In this document: positions 26,120 to 36,000 of the stretch, piece after piece
Numbering within the stretch: the stretch's first letter is position 1
Layout: each line of letters opens with the position of its first letter
Source of the DNA: Methylomonas albis
GTDB taxonomy: Bacteria; Pseudomonadota; Gammaproteobacteria; Methylococcales; Methylomonadaceae
Reading direction: 5' to 3'
Length of the DNA stretch: 64,000 bases
Assembly: GCF_014850955.1 (NCBI RefSeq)
Contig: NZ_JACXSS010000001.1
Span: 1,302,001 to 1,366,000 of the forward strand
Translations under genes and position numbers: made by a program
Notes under the pieces: model-generated
Seen by the model: only the letters and a program-made list of their open reading frames with translations
Database searches by the model: none
What the model was told of the DNA's origin: nothing

Positions 26120-26450
26120 AACTTTGCCTGTTTTGGTGCGCTGTCAGTTCCTTTTGGTGCGTGTGGCGGTCTGGGTTCGTTTAATTTCCTAGTGCAAAGC
26201 CCGTCGGCGCTGCATTTCTGTAGCTGGCACAGTCCGTGCTGCAGGTTACGCGGTGCAATGGCGCACCCTCGGTTCCCTTCAACAACGGCGTTGAAACGTT
26301 GCTGGTTTTATACCCGCAGCATTGTTTGCTCGTCCGTTGTCCCGCTTTATTGCCTTCAGGACTTTCGCTTACGAGTAACAAACACGCCAGTTTTCAGGGG
26401 AGCTTTAGCTTGCGCACTCAGGCTTAATCAAACGAATGGCGGTGCTTGAT
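26120..26450 (+). ncRNA. Candidate structured RNA or P4-type control element upstream of the FNT gene
   Basis: The 520-bp gap before the FNT gene has overlapping open frames on both strands, typical of conserved non-coding elements rather than genes. Several hairpins are visible: CTGTAGC...GCTGCAG with an inner GCAC-AGTCC-GTGC (about 26217-26243), GGTGC-AATGGC-GCACC (about 26251-26266) and TTCAAC-AACGGC-GTTGAA at 26278-26295. The short translated words (SPCCRLRGAMAHPRFP) remind me of sequences near the ash/CI immunity region of P4-like satellites, but I cannot verify this. No phage gene is adjacent. Strand and limits are guesses. Confidence 0.4.
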
Positions 26451-26493
26451 AAACACCGAAATTCAAATCCTTCCCACAATTTAAAGGTGAGTT

Positions 26494-27306
26494 ATGTCCT
26501 ATCTGATCCCTTCGGAATTCGTTACAAAGATGGTCGATGCCGGTGAATCCAAAATTTTCATGTCAACCCGCGATACGCTGATTCGGGCTTATATGGCCGG
26601 GGCTATCCTGGCCTTGGCGGCAGTATTTGCGGTGTCGATTACCGTGCAAACCAATTCGCCGATCTTTGGGGCCATTTTGTTCCCGGTCGGTTTTTGCATG
26701 CTGTATTTACTGGGTTTTGATTTGCTGACCGGGGTGTTTGTATTGACGCCGCTGGCTTTGCTGGATAAACGCGCCGGCGTGACAGTTAGCGGCATCCTCA
26801 GAAACTGGGGTTTGGTGTTTTTGGGCAATTTTCTCGGCGCTTTAACGGTGGCGGTGATGATGTCAGTGGTCTTTACCTACGGCTTCTCCGTGGAGCCGGA
26901 CGCCGTTGGCAAAAAACTGGCCGGCATTGGCGAAGCGCGGACGCTGGGCTATGCCAAATACGGCCTGGCGGGATGGTTTACCATTTTCATCCGCGGCATG
27001 CTGTGTAACTGGATGGTATCCACCGGCGTGGTGGGGGCGATGATTTCCACCTCGGTCAGCGGTAAGGTAATTGCGATGTGGATGCCCATCATGCTGTTCT
27101 TTGCCATGACCTTCGAGCATTCGGTCGTGAACATGTTTTTATTTCCCTCCGGCCTGATCATGGGCGGCAATTTTTCGATTATGGATTATTTTGTCTGGAA
27201 CGAGATTCCAACTGTGTTGGGTAATCTGGTTGGCGGTTTGGCTTTTACCGGTTTGACGCTGTATTCCACGCATGTCAAAACCGCGCCGAAGCGTTCTTTC
27301 AACTAA
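26494..27306 (+). CDS. Formate/nitrite transporter family (FNT) channel
   Basis: 270 aa with the six-helix FNT pattern: helices near 29-50, 58-85, 105-128, 165-185, 194-212 and 235-255. The N-terminal membrane-associated helix and the FEHSVVNMFLFPSG motif holding the conserved pore His are present. FNT proteins form pentamers that pass small monovalent anions such as nitrite, formate, hydrosulfide or, in some cases, bicarbonate. The gene is followed by cyanase and a kinase-phosphatase fusion, so nitrite or cyanate is more plausible than formate; this is inference. AAAGGTGAG precedes the ATG. A weak terminator follows. Confidence 0.92.
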   Translation: MSYLIPSEFVTKMVDAGESKIFMSTRDTLIRAYMAGAILALAAVFAVSITVQTNSPIFGAILFPVGFCMLYLLGFDLLTGVFVLTPLALLDKRAGVTVSGILRNWGLVFLGNFLGALTVAVMMSVVFTYGFSVEPDAVGKKLAGIGEARTLGYAKYGLAGWFTIFIRGMLCNWMVSTGVVGAMISTSVSGKVIAMWMPIMLFFAMTFEHSVVNMFLFPSGLIMGGNFSIMDYFVWNEIPTVLGNLVGGLAFTGLTLYSTHVKTAPKRSFN

Positions 27307-27320
27307 GCGCAATTCGATCC

Positions 27321-27352
27321 GGCCTCGACGCTATTTTGCCAGAGGCCTTTTT
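27321..27352 (+). terminator. Terminator-like hairpin between FNT and cynS
   Basis: GGCCTC pairs with GAGGCC across a 15-nt loop and is followed by TTTTT. The stem is short, so read-through into cynS is likely and would attenuate rather than stop transcription. Confidence 0.55.
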
Positions 27353-27381
27353 CTCGCTGTTCTAGGCAAAAGGAGTTAAAA

Positions 27382-27825
27382 ATGACACGTAACGAAGTGA
27401 CCGAATTGGTCGTCACGCAAAAACTAGCCAAGCAATTGAGCTGGGCGCAACTGGCTGAAGCGATTGGTTTAAGTAAGGAATGGACCACTGCGGCGCTGTT
27501 GGGGCAGATGACCTTGAACGCCGAGCAAGCCGCGATCATTGGCGCGCTATTGGAGTTGCCGCCAGCGGCTATCGCCCAACTGCAAATGGTGCCGTACAAA
27601 GGTTCGCTGCCCAGCGCCGTGCCGACCGATCCGTTGATTTACCGCTTTTACGAGCTGGTGAATGTCTACGGCACCACCTTTAAGGCCTTGATCCACGAAG
27701 AGTTCGGCGACGGCATCATGAGCGCGATTGATTTTAGTATGGACTTGCAGCGTGAGCCCGATCCGAAAGGCGACCGGGTCAAGATCGTGATGAGCGGAAA
27801 GTTTCTGCCTTACAAGAGTTACTGA
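27382..27825 (+). CDS. cynS: Cyanate hydratase (cyanase)
   Basis: 147 aa, close to the usual 156. The N-terminal helical domain (1-75) and the C-terminal catalytic domain are complete. The three catalytic residues are in place: Arg88 and Glu91 in DPLIYRFYELVN and Ser114 in FGDGIMSAIDF, matching Arg96, Glu99 and Ser122 of the E. coli enzyme. It converts cyanate and bicarbonate to ammonia and CO2 in the cytoplasm as a decamer of dimers. Preceded by AAAAGGAG. Sitting after an FNT channel, it suggests use or detoxification of cyanate, possibly formed from urea or carbamoyl phosphate (urease genes are at the right end of the window). Confidence 0.96.
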   Translation: MTRNEVTELVVTQKLAKQLSWAQLAEAIGLSKEWTTAALLGQMTLNAEQAAIIGALLELPPAAIAQLQMVPYKGSLPSAVPTDPLIYRFYELVNVYGTTFKALIHEEFGDGIMSAIDFSMDLQREPDPKGDRVKIVMSGKFLPYKSY

Positions 27826-27844
27826 GGCTGCTTTGCTTTAAACC

Positions 27845-29683
27845 ATGTCCGGGAAACTAAGCATCACTGTAGGCCAATATTCCGACAAGGGCCGCAAGCC
27901 GCTGAATCAGGATTTTCATGGCGTTTATATTGCCAAGGAACCGCAGTTAAGCGCCAAAGGTATTGCGATAGCCTTGGCCGACGGCATCAGCAGTAGCGAC
28001 GTTAGCCACATCGCCAGCCAGGCGGCGGTGACCGGGTTTTTGGCGGATTATTTTTGCACCTCGGAAGCCTGGTCAGTGAAAAAGTCGGTGCAACGGGTGC
28101 TGACGGCCACCAATTCCTGGCTGTACGCGCAAACCAGGCAAAGCCGCGATTGCTACGACATGGATCGCGGCTATGTCTGTACCTTGAGCGCGCTAGTGAT
28201 CAAATCCACCACCGCGCATCTGTTTTCTGTGGGCGACACGCGGATTTATCGGGTAAGCGGCGATGAACTGGAACAGCTGACCCACGACCACCGTTTGTGG
28301 CTGTCTCAGGAAAAAAGCTATCTGAGCCGGGCCATGGGCATGGACTCGCATCTGGAAATCGACTATCAGGCGCTGACTGTCAGTTTGGGCGACATATTTG
28401 TGTTGGCGACCGACGGCGTCTACGAATACCTCACTCCGCGTTCTATCACCCAAACCATCGGCCAAGCCGGCGACGATTTGGACGCCGCAGCCAAAGCTAT
28501 TGTCGAGGCGGCCTATGAAAATGGCAGCGGCGATAATCTGACGATACAAATTGTCCGCATCGACCAACTGCCACTACCCAGCGCCAACGAGCTGTATCAG
28601 TCCTTAACCGACTTGCCGTTTCCGCCGTCTTTGGAAGCCAGGATGGAATTCGACGGCTACACCATTGTCCGCCAATTACACGCCAGTAGCCGCAGCCATA
28701 TCTACTTGGCGCTGGACAACGACACTCAGGCGCAGGTGGTGATAAAAACCCCTTCCATCGATTTGCGCGGCGATCCTGCGTATCTGGAACGTTTTCTGAT
28801 GGAAGACTGGATTGCCCGGCGCATCAATAACGCCCATGTTTTAAAGCCCTGCGCGCAGACCCGCAAACGCAATTTTCTCTATGTGGCGACGGAATTTATC
28901 GACGGCCAGACCCTGAAGCAATGGATGATCGATCATTCGCAACCGGATCTGGAAACCGTGCGCGGCATCGTCGAACAAATCGCCAAGGGCTTGCGCGGCT
29001 TTCATAGGCTGGAAATGTTGCATCAGGATTTGCGGCCGGACAACATCATGATAGACAGCACCGGCACCGTTAAAATCATCGATTTTGGGTCGACCCGAGT
29101 GGCGGGTGTGATGGAAATGGGTACGCCCATCGGCCACCAGCAGATGCTCGGTACCGCACAATATACCGCGCCGGAGTATTTTCTGGGCGAGCCGGGCACC
29201 GTGCGTTCAGAGCAGTTTTCTCTGGCCGTGATTACCTATCAAATGCTCACCGGCAAACTGCCTTACGGGGCGGAAGTGGCTAAATGTAAGTCCCGGGCCG
29301 CACAAAACAAACTCAGTTACGACGCCACCTTGTACCGTAACCGGGATATTCCGGGCTGGGTTGACGACGCGATTCGCAAGGGCGCCCATCCCGATCCATA
29401 TAAACGCTACGAAGACTTATCCGAATTCATCTTTGACTTACGCCATCCCAACCCGGCGTTTTTGACCAAAACCGGTTCGGCATTGCTGGAACGCAATCCA
29501 GCAGCGTTCTGGAAAGGCGTGTCCGGCATTTTGCTGGGCGTTATCGCGGCTTTGCTAATTAGCCTATCCACAAAAACCGAACAGCCCGAGACCATTAACT
29601 GCGCTCCTGACAGCCTGGCGGAACAGGGCAGGCCGGCCTCGGCGCCTGCGGCAAACCGGGCGGGGTCCTCACTCAACCATTAG
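27845..29683 (+). CDS. Bifunctional PP2C phosphatase / Ser-Thr protein kinase with C-terminal membrane anchor
   Basis: 612 aa in three parts. Residues 1-240 form a PP2C phosphatase: GRKPLNQDFHG, IALADGISSSDVS, TTAHLFSVGDTRIYR and VLATDGVYEYL give the metal-binding Asp residues. Residues about 270-540 form a Hanks-type kinase: ATP-site Lys in AQVVIKTPS, catalytic loop HQDLRPDNIMID (HQD for HRD), DFGST and the APEYF motif. A hydrophobic segment at about 560-580 anchors it, leaving a short tail. Such fusions are commonly found beside nitrate and nitrite transport genes and are presumed to adjust them; FNT and cynS next door fit that. 19 bp after cynS, so probably one operon. Confidence 0.93.
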   Translation: MSGKLSITVGQYSDKGRKPLNQDFHGVYIAKEPQLSAKGIAIALADGISSSDVSHIASQAAVTGFLADYFCTSEAWSVKKSVQRVLTATNSWLYAQTRQSRDCYDMDRGYVCTLSALVIKSTTAHLFSVGDTRIYRVSGDELEQLTHDHRLWLSQEKSYLSRAMGMDSHLEIDYQALTVSLGDIFVLATDGVYEYLTPRSITQTIGQAGDDLDAAAKAIVEAAYENGSGDNLTIQIVRIDQLPLPSANELYQSLTDLPFPPSLEARMEFDGYTIVRQLHASSRSHIYLALDNDTQAQVVIKTPSIDLRGDPAYLERFLMEDWIARRINNAHVLKPCAQTRKRNFLYVATEFIDGQTLKQWMIDHSQPDLETVRGIVEQIAKGLRGFHRLEMLHQDLRPDNIMIDSTGTVKIIDFGSTRVAGVMEMGTPIGHQQMLGTAQYTAPEYFLGEPGTVRSEQFSLAVITYQMLTGKLPYGAEVAKCKSRAAQNKLSYDATLYRNRDIPGWVDDAIRKGAHPDPYKRYEDLSEFIFDLRHPNPAFLTKTGSALLERNPAAFWKGVSGILLGVIAALLISLSTKTEQPETINCAPDSLAEQGRPASAPAANRAGSSLNH

Positions 29684-29742
29684 CATGTCCTGGCTATCGC
29701 CAGCCCGGATTTAATTGTCTCTGCTATCCTTCCACCTGTGTC

Positions 29743-29763
29743 GGAAATCCTGCAAGGATTTCC
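29743..29763 (+). terminator. Perfect hairpin downstream of the kinase-phosphatase gene
   Basis: Nine-base arms GGAAATCCT and AGGATTTCC around GCA. No T-run follows, so termination may be factor-assisted. It separates the FNT-cynS-kinase unit from the TonB-receptor unit. Confidence 0.55.
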
Positions 29764-29885
29764 ACATTAATCGATGGGCTGAAAATTAACAATCATCGCC
29801 CACTTCTTGGTATGCTCCGGCTACATTAGTCCCAGCGTTAATGCATAACTTCCTAAATAACTAGAATTCAAAACTGGAGTTAGCC

Positions 29886-32036
29886 ATGTCAGTCCGCCCG
29901 CTGCTTGTTACTTGTTGCGCTTGCCTGATAATCGGGTCCGCGCATGCGCAACCGGTCTCCACGGAAGAGGAAGAAAAAGCTTTGTCGCAAATCTACGGCA
30001 CTGAGGATATGGTCAGTATCGCCAGTGGTTACAAACAACCGATTTCCAAAGCGCCTTCAATTGCCACCGTTATCACTGCAGACGACATCAAACAAATGGG
30101 TGCCACCGACATCGACGAAGCGCTGGAAAGCGTCCCCGGCCTGCATGTCGAACGCAACACGATAGGCTATAACCCGATTTACACGTTTCGCGGCATTTAT
30201 TCGCAGTTCAATCAGCAAGTGCTGATGATGATTAATGGTATCCCGATTACCAATTCTTATACCGGCAGCCGCGGCGAGGTCTGGGGCGGCATGCCGATCC
30301 GCGACATTGCCCGTATCGAAATTGTGCGCGGGCCGGGATCGGCGGTATACGGTGCCGATGCGTTTGCCGGGGTGATCAACGTCATCAGCAAAACCAAACA
30401 GGACATTGAAGGCACCGAGGTCGGCGGCCGCGTTGGCAGCTTTGACACTTACGACGGCTGGGGCTTGCATGGCGGCGAATGGGCCGGCTTTGATGTGGCG
30501 TTGGCTTTTGAATACCACAAGACTGCGGGGCAAAATGCTATGGTCGATGCCGATCTGCAAAGCCAATTCGATAGTTTATTGGGGACCCACGCTTCGCTGG
30601 CACCGGGGCCGCTCAATTTGTCCCGCGACAATCTTGACGCCCGGCTGGATTTGGCGCGCGGCAATTGGCGGTTTCGTGGCGGGCTGCAACACCGTAGCGA
30701 TTTGGGCAACGGCTCGGGCATCGCTCAAGCCCTGGACCCGGTCAACCGCTATGCCAGCGACCGCTGGAATGCCGACATCACTTACCATAACGGCGACATT
30801 GAAAACTGGGATTTGACGACGCAAGCCAGTTATTTCGAAACCAGCCAGGAAATCGAGCGCAATTTGACGCTATTTCCGGCCGGCGCGACCTTGCCCATCG
30901 GCGCCAATGGCCAGATCGGTGCCGGCGCGCCGGTCACCTTTCCCAGCGGTTACATAGGCAATCCGGAGGTGTGGGAACGGCATGTTCGCATCAATCAAAC
31001 CTTCGCATACGGTGGCTTTCAAGCGCATCAGTTACGTAGCGGCATCGGTTTTAATTACGACAGCCTGTTCAAGGCGCGGGTCAGTCAGAACTTCGGTATC
31101 GATCCCGCCACCGGTACCCCAATACCGTCCTTGCCGGGCATTCCGCTGACCGACGTCTCCGGCACTTCCGCGACGTTCATCCCAGAAGTGGACCGGAAAG
31201 TGGCATACCTGTTTTTACAAGACCAATGGAATTTTGCCAACGACTGGAGTTTGACCGCCGGCGCCCGCTACGACCGCTATTCGGACTTCGGCAACACCTT
31301 CAATCCGCGCGCGGCCTTGATCTGGGAAGCCAGCTACGATTTAACGGCAAAACTGATGTATGGCTCGGCGTTTCGGGCGCCGTCGTTTCAGGAAATGTAT
31401 ATCATCAACAATCCGGCGCAACTCGGTAACTCCGCCTTGCGCCCGGAAACCATGGAAAACGTCGAGTTAGGTTTCGACTATCGGCCGACGGACAGCCTGC
31501 GCCTGGGTTTGAATTTCTTTAACTTCTGGTGGAAGGACATCATTCGTTTTGTACCGGATGCCAATGCCACCACCTCGACCGCGCAAAATACCGGTACCCA
31601 GCAAGGCTACGGTACCGAACTGGAAGCGGAATGGCAGGCCGCCGACAGCTTGAAAATTATCGGCAACTACGCTTATCAGCGTAGTCGTGACCAGGCCCTG
31701 GATCGCGATAGCGGCTATGCGCCGCACCATCAGGTCTATCTGCGTCTGAATTGGGAGTTTTTGCCCGATTGGCAAATCAGTCCGCAAGTGAAATGGATTG
31801 TGGGCCGAGATCGGAGTTTTGGCGATACGCGTAAGCCGGTCGCGGATTATACTTGGGTGGATGTGACGCTACGCCGGCAAAATCTGGCCAAGCATCTTGA
31901 AGTGGCTTTTTCGGTGCGCAATCTGTTCGATGTCAGCGCCCGGGAACCCAGTCTGGCCGGCAATCCGGCTGCCATTCCCAACGATTTGCCGTTGGCGCCG
32001 CGCAGTTTTTACGGCGAAATTAGTCTTCATTTTTAG
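29886..32036 (+). CDS. TonB-dependent outer-membrane receptor
   Basis: 716 aa with a signal peptide (1-20, cut at AHAQ), a putative TonB box near MVSIASG (residues 38-45), a plug domain (about 55-170 with TVITADDIKQMGATDIDEAL, IRGIYS-type and GPGSAVYGADAFAGVINVIS) and a 22-strand-type barrel ending in the aromatic SLHF. The shape fits siderophore or cobalamin receptors (BtuB/CirA type), but the ligand is not shown. The next two genes encode a periplasmic binding protein and a membrane hybrid kinase, so the receptor may deliver the ligand sensed by them. GGAG precedes the ATG. Confidence 0.93.
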   Translation: MSVRPLLVTCCACLIIGSAHAQPVSTEEEEKALSQIYGTEDMVSIASGYKQPISKAPSIATVITADDIKQMGATDIDEALESVPGLHVERNTIGYNPIYTFRGIYSQFNQQVLMMINGIPITNSYTGSRGEVWGGMPIRDIARIEIVRGPGSAVYGADAFAGVINVISKTKQDIEGTEVGGRVGSFDTYDGWGLHGGEWAGFDVALAFEYHKTAGQNAMVDADLQSQFDSLLGTHASLAPGPLNLSRDNLDARLDLARGNWRFRGGLQHRSDLGNGSGIAQALDPVNRYASDRWNADITYHNGDIENWDLTTQASYFETSQEIERNLTLFPAGATLPIGANGQIGAGAPVTFPSGYIGNPEVWERHVRINQTFAYGGFQAHQLRSGIGFNYDSLFKARVSQNFGIDPATGTPIPSLPGIPLTDVSGTSATFIPEVDRKVAYLFLQDQWNFANDWSLTAGARYDRYSDFGNTFNPRAALIWEASYDLTAKLMYGSAFRAPSFQEMYIINNPAQLGNSALRPETMENVELGFDYRPTDSLRLGLNFFNFWWKDIIRFVPDANATTSTAQNTGTQQGYGTELEAEWQAADSLKIIGNYAYQRSRDQALDRDSGYAPHHQVYLRLNWEFLPDWQISPQVKWIVGRDRSFGDTRKPVADYTWVDVTLRRQNLAKHLEVAFSVRNLFDVSAREPSLAGNPAAIPNDLPLAPRSFYGEISLHF

Positions 32037-32086
32037 TCGAGGCGCCGTTGGTCGGGTCTTGCTTTTACCGCAGTTCGGGAGTCATT

Positions 32087-33031
32087 TTGTTCTATAGACT
32101 TTTTTTTCAGCTAGGCTTGGCCTTATGTCTACTGTGCCCTTTATGCGGCGGTGCTTGGGCGCAAGCACCTACCGTTGCCATTGTTTACCCCGATGTGCGC
32201 GAGCCTTACCGTTCTGTGTTCATGGAGATTGCGCGCGGTATGGAACAAGAACTGGGTAAGCCGGTTGGTCATTACCTGCTGAGCGAGCGCGATAAGTCCG
32301 CAGAAAAATTGATTCAGGACCTAAAAAAGGATCGGATCGATGTGGTCGTGACGTTGGGCCGGGCCGGCTTGGCAGTTGCCAAATCGGTATCCACCGAATT
32401 TCCGGTGGTGATAGGGGCGACCATGATCCGGCCGGATGAGGTGCAAGGTTTGGCCGGTATCAGTTTGACGCCGGCCCCGGAAGCCATGTTTGACCATTTG
32501 AAGAAATTGGTGCCGGAGGTGAAAAAAATTACCGTGATCTACGATCCTCGGCAAACCGCTTGGGAGATCGAGCGCGCCGGACGGGCGGCACTTGAACGTG
32601 GCTTGACGCTGGTGGCGCAGCCGACCGGGAATTTACACGATTCCTCTGATCAATTCCGGCAGATTTTGCTGGAAATTAAAGACAATTCCATCGCCCTCTG
32701 GCTGCCGCGCGAAAATGCCGCAATGGACGAATCATCCTTGTTGCCGGAAGTGCTGCGCGAAGCCTGGGAGAAAAATTTCGTGGTGTTTTCCAGCAACCTC
32801 GATCACGTGCGTAAAGGCGCATTATTTTCGCTGTACCCGGACAATTTCAGCATGGGTCGTAGTTTGGCCGGTTTGGCCATTCAGCAATTACAGGCGGGCG
32901 GCAAATTCGAATCGGTCGAGCTGTTGCGGGACTTGCTGTTAGCCGTCAATCTACGCACTGCGGAACATCTGGGTTTGCGTTTTTCCAATCAGACGCGCCG
33001 CGAATTCGCGATGGTTTTCCCGGTGCCTTAA
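32087..33031 (+). CDS. Periplasmic ABC-type substrate-binding protein (PF04392-like), likely sensor partner
   Basis: 314 aa. I choose the TTG at 32087: GGGAG lies five bases upstream and it begins a good signal peptide (FYRLFFQLGLALCLLCPL, cut after AWAQ). The mature part has two Rossmann-like lobes, with VAIVYPDVREPYRSVF, DVVVTLGRAGLAVAKS, FPVVIGATMI and KKITVIYDPRQTAWE, as in the PF04392 family of solute-binding proteins. No ABC permease or ATPase gene is near. It ends 5 bp before a hybrid sensor kinase with a periplasmic loop, so it probably presents a ligand to that kinase rather than feeding a transporter. Confidence 0.85.
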   Translation: MFYRLFFQLGLALCLLCPLCGGAWAQAPTVAIVYPDVREPYRSVFMEIARGMEQELGKPVGHYLLSERDKSAEKLIQDLKKDRIDVVVTLGRAGLAVAKSVSTEFPVVIGATMIRPDEVQGLAGISLTPAPEAMFDHLKKLVPEVKKITVIYDPRQTAWEIERAGRAALERGLTLVAQPTGNLHDSSDQFRQILLEIKDNSIALWLPRENAAMDESSLLPEVLREAWEKNFVVFSSNLDHVRKGALFSLYPDNFSMGRSLAGLAIQQLQAGGKFESVELLRDLLLAVNLRTAEHLGLRFSNQTRREFAMVFPVP

Positions 33032-33036
33032 ACGCA

Positions 33037-36000
33037 ATGAAGCGTTTGCGGTGGCCTAGGTTCAAGCGGGCAAGCTTCCTGCAACAGCTTGCCGTGACCT
33101 TTTGTTTCGGTCTGGTGGTGATCTCGATATTGTCGGCATTCGGTATTTCTACCTTGTCTTACTATATCGTGCGCGATAAATGGGTCGCGCAAGGCCTGCA
33201 ATCCACCGAAGCCTTTGCTGCACAGAGCACGCTAGCCTTGCTGTATGCCAGCAAGGAGAATGCCGAGGAGCCGGCCCGACGCTTCCTGGCGTTTCCCGAC
33301 GTGCGCGGCGTCGCCATTTACAACAGTGTCCTGGAACCTTTATTCGAACGCGGCGAACCGGCCATGCCCGTCGCCGATGCCGACGCTGCGCGCTGGCCGG
33401 AATCCCTGGCCTTGGTGCATGAGAACGAGAAAGCCTGGTATTTTGCCGCTCCAGTGTTTGCGCGCAATACCACAGAGCAGGAGACCTCGCCGTTCGAGGC
33501 GCAAATGCCGGCGCCGGAATTGGTTGGCTACGTGCGTTTGGTGATGAGCAAGCAGTCACTCAGCGTCATGAAAGACCAAATTAGCTGGACTACTTTTGTG
33601 GCGTCCAGCGGCTCGGCCACGGTGTTTCTGCTGTTTCTATTGGCGATGTCGCGGCGTTTGACTCTACCGATTCAACAACTGGCGCTGAGGATGCGTAAGG
33701 CCTCCGCTGGCGAGAAAAACGTGCGGGCCAGGTTGAGCGGGCCGCGCGATATTATCGAAATGGGCGAAGCCTTCAATACGATGATGGCGGTGTTGGAAAC
33801 CCGGGAAAAGCAGTTGGAGCGGGCTCGCGACTCGGCGCTGGAATCGGCGCGCCTGAAAGGCGAGTTTGCCGCCAATGTCAGCCACGAACTGCGCACGCCG
33901 CTGAACGCGGTGTTGGGTATGCTGGAGTTGCTGCAAGACATGGGGTTGACGCCCAAGCAGCTGGAATACTCGATGGTAGCCCGCAACGCCGGCGAAGCGC
34001 TGTTGAAGTTAATCGAAGATATTCTGGATTTCTCACGCATCGAATCCGGGATGATGAAGCGGCAGCCGGTCGACTTCGTGCTTTACGAAACCTTGGATGA
34101 GGTCGTGGAGTTGATGTCCGCTCAGGCGCACCGCAAGAATCTGCAACTCACTTACTCCATAGCCGACGATATTCCGTTGGTGTTGAACGGTGAAGCGTCC
34201 AGGGTGCGGCAGGTGCTGATTAATCTGATCGGCAACGCGCTGAAGTTTACCGAACAAGGCGGTATCGTCATTGATGTCCACGCCGAAGCGGCGGAAAGTG
34301 ATGCCATCCAGTTGAGGTTTTGTGTGACCGATACCGGGATGGGCATACCCGAGGCAGCGCAAGCCAGTATCTTTGACGCCTTTGTCCAGGCCGACGGTTC
34401 CAGGACTCGACACTATGAGGGTGCGGGCCTGGGACTGGCAATTTGCCGGCAGTTGGTGCAACTGATGGGGGGGCAAATCGGCGTCCAAAGTCGGGAAGGG
34501 CAGGGTAGTTCGTTTTGGTTTACGGTACCTTTCAAGCCGCCACGCGGTAATGAGGGCATCTCAGAGGCCAGGCAAGCCTATTTCGCCAATCTGCGGATAT
34601 TGGTCGTTACCGAGAATGACAAAATGCGGCAATTTTTGGCGCAAAGTCTGGAGCGCTGGAAAATTCACTACCGACACAGCGGCTACGGCATTAAAGTCGT
34701 GGACATGTTGCGTTCCGCCAGTGATCAAGACCAGGCTTATCATTTTGTCATCATCGATCTGAGAGATAACGGCGACAACACTTGGGTGGATATGATCGTA
34801 CACGATCCGGCGCTCGCCGATGTCAAAATCGTACTGTTGTCCGAGCCCGGCAACGCTGTCAATCTATCGCGCTTGCCAAACGTTGCCGCGCAGTTGGCGA
34901 AACCGGTACAAGTTTCCAAACTATACGATTTCATATTGACCGCCGGGCAAGATTATCAGGAACCTGGGTCCGGTTTGGTAACAGAAGTCGAGCAAACCGT
35001 CGCACTAGGGCGACGGATATTGATTGTCGAAGACAACCGCGCCAGTCAAATGGTGGCGGCGGGTATGCTGGAGCGACTCGGTTGCCGCTATGAAATCGCC
35101 GGCTCCGGCGTCGAGGCCTTGTCCTGGCTGGAGCATCAGGCTTTCGATTTGATCCTGATGGACTGCCACATGCCGACTATGGACGGCTTTGAGGCTACTC
35201 GACGCATTAGATTGTTGCCGGAACCGCTGGGCCAGCTGCCGATCGTGGCAATGACCGCCAATGCCCAGCAAGGCGATAGCGATTTATGTCTGGCGGCCGG
35301 GATGGACGATTATCTGGCCAAGCCGATCAAGCTCAAGCCGTTGCGAGAGAAACTGCTGAGTTGGTTCGAGGGCAGGCCGTGCCTGACCGCCGAACCGCTC
35401 TCGCCGGACCATGCGTTCGAGACGCTGGATCATGCGGTTTTACTGCAATTGCGCGACGAAATCGGCCAGGGTTTCGTGAAGATGGTCGGCTATTACCTGG
35501 AAGATGCGCCGGCGCAAATCGAGCAAATCGCCCTAGCGCTGGCCACGGACAATCGCGCACAATTATGCGAATCGGCCCATGGCCTGAAAGGTGCCAGTCG
35601 CAACCTGGGTGCGGAAAAACTGGCGCTGATTGCCCGGCAACTGGAAGAGCAGGCGGCTCATGCGCAGATTGAAAATGGCGAGGCGTTGTTACAGCAGTTG
35701 CGCGACGAATTCCGTTACATCGAACAACTGTTGCGCTTGGAAATGGGTGGGGAAGCCGGTGCTGATCCGATCCCTCAGGCGGGCCCCAGAATCCTGGTGG
35801 CGGACGACGATAGAGCCATGCGTTTTGCCTTGCAAGATGTTCTGGAGAAAGATGGCTACCGGGTGGATTTGGCCGGCACCGGCCGGCAGGCACTGGCGTT
35901 GTGCCAGCGGAAAATGGCTGATTTGATCTTGATGGATGCGATGATGCCGGAGATGGATGGTTTCGAGGCCTGCCGCAAAATTCGCGCGCTACCCCACGGC

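Noticed and set aside
26069-26449. 126-codon frame upstream of the FNT gene
   Set aside because: Several frames are open on both strands and the peptide looks unnatural; a structured non-coding element explains it better.
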